Source: Sphingomonadales bacterium
Lineage (GTDB): Bacteria > Pseudomonadota > Alphaproteobacteria > SMXS01
Length of the DNA stretch: 64,000 nucleotides
Direction of reading: 5' to 3'
Assembly: GCA_022844405.1 (NCBI GenBank)
Contig: JALHLV010000015.1
Span: forward strand, 33,834 to 97,833
This document shows, one piece after another, positions 63,137 through 64,000 of this stretch. The notes below the pieces were generated by a model that saw only the letters and a program-made list of their open reading frames with translations, was not told the origin of the DNA and ran no database searches. Position 1 is the stretch's first letter. Each line of letters starts with the position of its first letter. The translations under genes and the position numbers were made by a program.

Positions 63137-64000
63137 TTATCCCTGGGGATAGGCCGTGTAGCCGTCGTTGGGCCAGCGGAAGTTGGTCCAGGTCACGGTC
63201 ACGCTGAACTCTAGCGCCTTGACCTGGTGCCACCACGCCAGCGGCATGAACAGGATTTCGCCGGGCTCCAGGATGACCTCATAGACATGGGCGCCGGGCA
63301 GGCGGGGCCAGCGCGCCGCGTCGAGGCTGGGGTCCTCCAGGTCCGGGATGCGGCTGAAGACATGGGTCTGGTTGTAGACCTTGCCCACCTCGGACGCCGG
63401 CAGCACCTGCAGCCGCTTGCGCCCCACCAGCTGGCCGATGAAGTTGTTGGTCAGGTCGTGATGCAGCGACGTGGTGGTGCCGGCCGGGCCGATCCACATC
63501 ATGCCCTCGGCGTCCGGCCGGTTCCGCGTGAGGAACTTGTCCAGATATCCCATATCGTCGAACAGCGGCGACAGCGCCTGGCGATTTTTCGCCGAATTAT
63601 AGGCGGTGATGTAGGCGTCGTTACCCGCCGCTCCCTGGATCTGATCCATGAAGGCGTCGAACGGGCCTTCGCGCCGGTGGCGGTCCTTCTCCATCTCGAA
63701 CCGTTCGTTACCGGTCCGGCCGCCCTGGTACTCGACGGGCGCGGCGCCGACCCTCGTCTTCAGATAGTCGGGCGTCCAGCGGTCGAGGGCCGGCCAGCCG
63801 GCCATCTCGCCCACCAGGATCACCGGCCGGTTGACGGCGTAGTAGCGTTCCAGGAACTCGTCCGAACCCAGGTTCTCGCGCCGGGGGATGCCGGCGACGG
63901 CGGGCGCCATGGCGCGCTGGCGCTCCAGGGTCTCGAGCAGCCATTCGCGCTTGGCGAGCGCGAGCCGCAGCGCCGCGACCTCCGCCGCGTCGGCGGCGCC
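63137..64000 (-). CDS. JmjC/cupin-like (cupin_8) Fe(II)/2-oxoglutarate oxygenase, partial
   Basis: The 5' end is outside the window: an ATG at 63910 exists, but the frame stays open upstream with protein-like content (REWLLETLERQRAM), so the true start lies beyond base 64000. The protein shows RPVILVGEMAGWPALDRW and the iron ligands H-x-D in SLHHDLTNN, with the distal histidine in LAWWHQVKAL. The final YTAYPQG is the family C-terminus. Family members hydroxylate proteins or small molecules. Substrate unknown. Confidence 0.87.
   Translation of the reverse strand, partial: GAADAAEVAALRLALAKREWLLETLERQRAMAPAVAGIPRRENLGSDEFLERYYAVNRPVILVGEMAGWPALDRWTPDYLKTRVGAAPVEYQGGRTGNERFEMEKDRHRREGPFDAFMDQIQGAAGNDAYITAYNSAKNRQALSPLFDDMGYLDKFLTRNRPDAEGMMWIGPAGTTTSLHHDLTNNFIGQLVGRKRLQVLPASEVGKVYNQTHVFSRIPDLEDPSLDAARWPRLPGAHVYEVILEPGEILFMPLAWWHQVKALEFSVTVTWTNFRWPNDGYTAYPQG

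Noticed and set aside
63137..63910. JmjC-like gene starting at ATG 63910
   Set aside because: The frame remains open and protein-like up to base 64000, so the gene probably starts outside the window.

Overview
The window is about two thirds GC and carries a gene order typical of Alphaproteobacteria: rpoZ, rsh (relA/spoT), pdxJ, acpS, lepB, rnc, era and recO run together on the minus strand, with parC downstream and folK, smpB and dapA upstream. The catabolic genes (epoxide hydrolases, Rieske oxygenase parts, acyl-CoA and CoA-transfer enzymes) suggest a free-living environmental heterotroph. I cannot place it below class. No rRNA, tRNA, CRISPR array or complete insertion sequence was seen.

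Layout. 1-4.1 kb: the end of hemB, a Bpt/ATE-type aminoacyl-tRNA-protein transferase, a small secreted protein and parC. 4.7-11.6 kb: the rpoZ-to-recO block, with several 1-4 nt overlaps. 11.7-16.3 kb: folK, NYN nuclease, family 5 UDG, molybdopterin oxidoreductase, GNAT, smpB and dapA. 16.4-19.4 kb: a persulfide-responsive operon (BigR/SqrR-like repressor, SulP, two YeeE/YedE proteins). 19.5-26.1 kb: GNAT, GST-like protein, alpha/beta hydrolase and glcFED. 26.2-46.4 kb: a long catabolic region of short operons. It is interrupted by a GIY-YIG gene between inverted palindromes, a GSU2403-type nucleotidyltransferase gene behind a 19-bp perfect inverted repeat, and an AT-rich DUF4062 gene.

46.4-51.4 kb is a defence-type island with lower GC than its flanks. 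It encodes a C5 DNA methyltransferase, a receiver protein whose C-terminal domain carries an R-N-x3-H (HEPN RNase-like) motif, a protein with an N-terminal MORC/HSP90-type ATPase and a C-terminal histidine-kinase ATPase, and a Vsr nuclease. The first two genes converge with a 147-nt overlap and the last two diverge across only 28 nt. This is my best candidate for an unusual system: a restriction-modification-like module under two-component-style control with a possible RNA-cutting effector.

51.6-54.9 kb: a ketosynthase-fold/DUF35 protein, a thiolase and a ParDE toxin-antitoxin pair. 54.9-63.0 kb: a four-gene minus-strand operon for surface display. It encodes a (Thr-Pro)n-linker lipoprotein, two beta-helix passenger proteins that end in a TbpB-like barrel instead of an autotransporter barrel, and a Slam-type outer-membrane translocon. 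The two passengers share a nearly identical 129-residue C-terminus, and a run of ten G lies next to one start codon. The window ends inside a JmjC/cupin-like oxygenase gene.

Inverted palindromic intergenic repeats (REP/MITE-like, cores GTCATCCCGxC and CCCTCTCCC) occur throughout.
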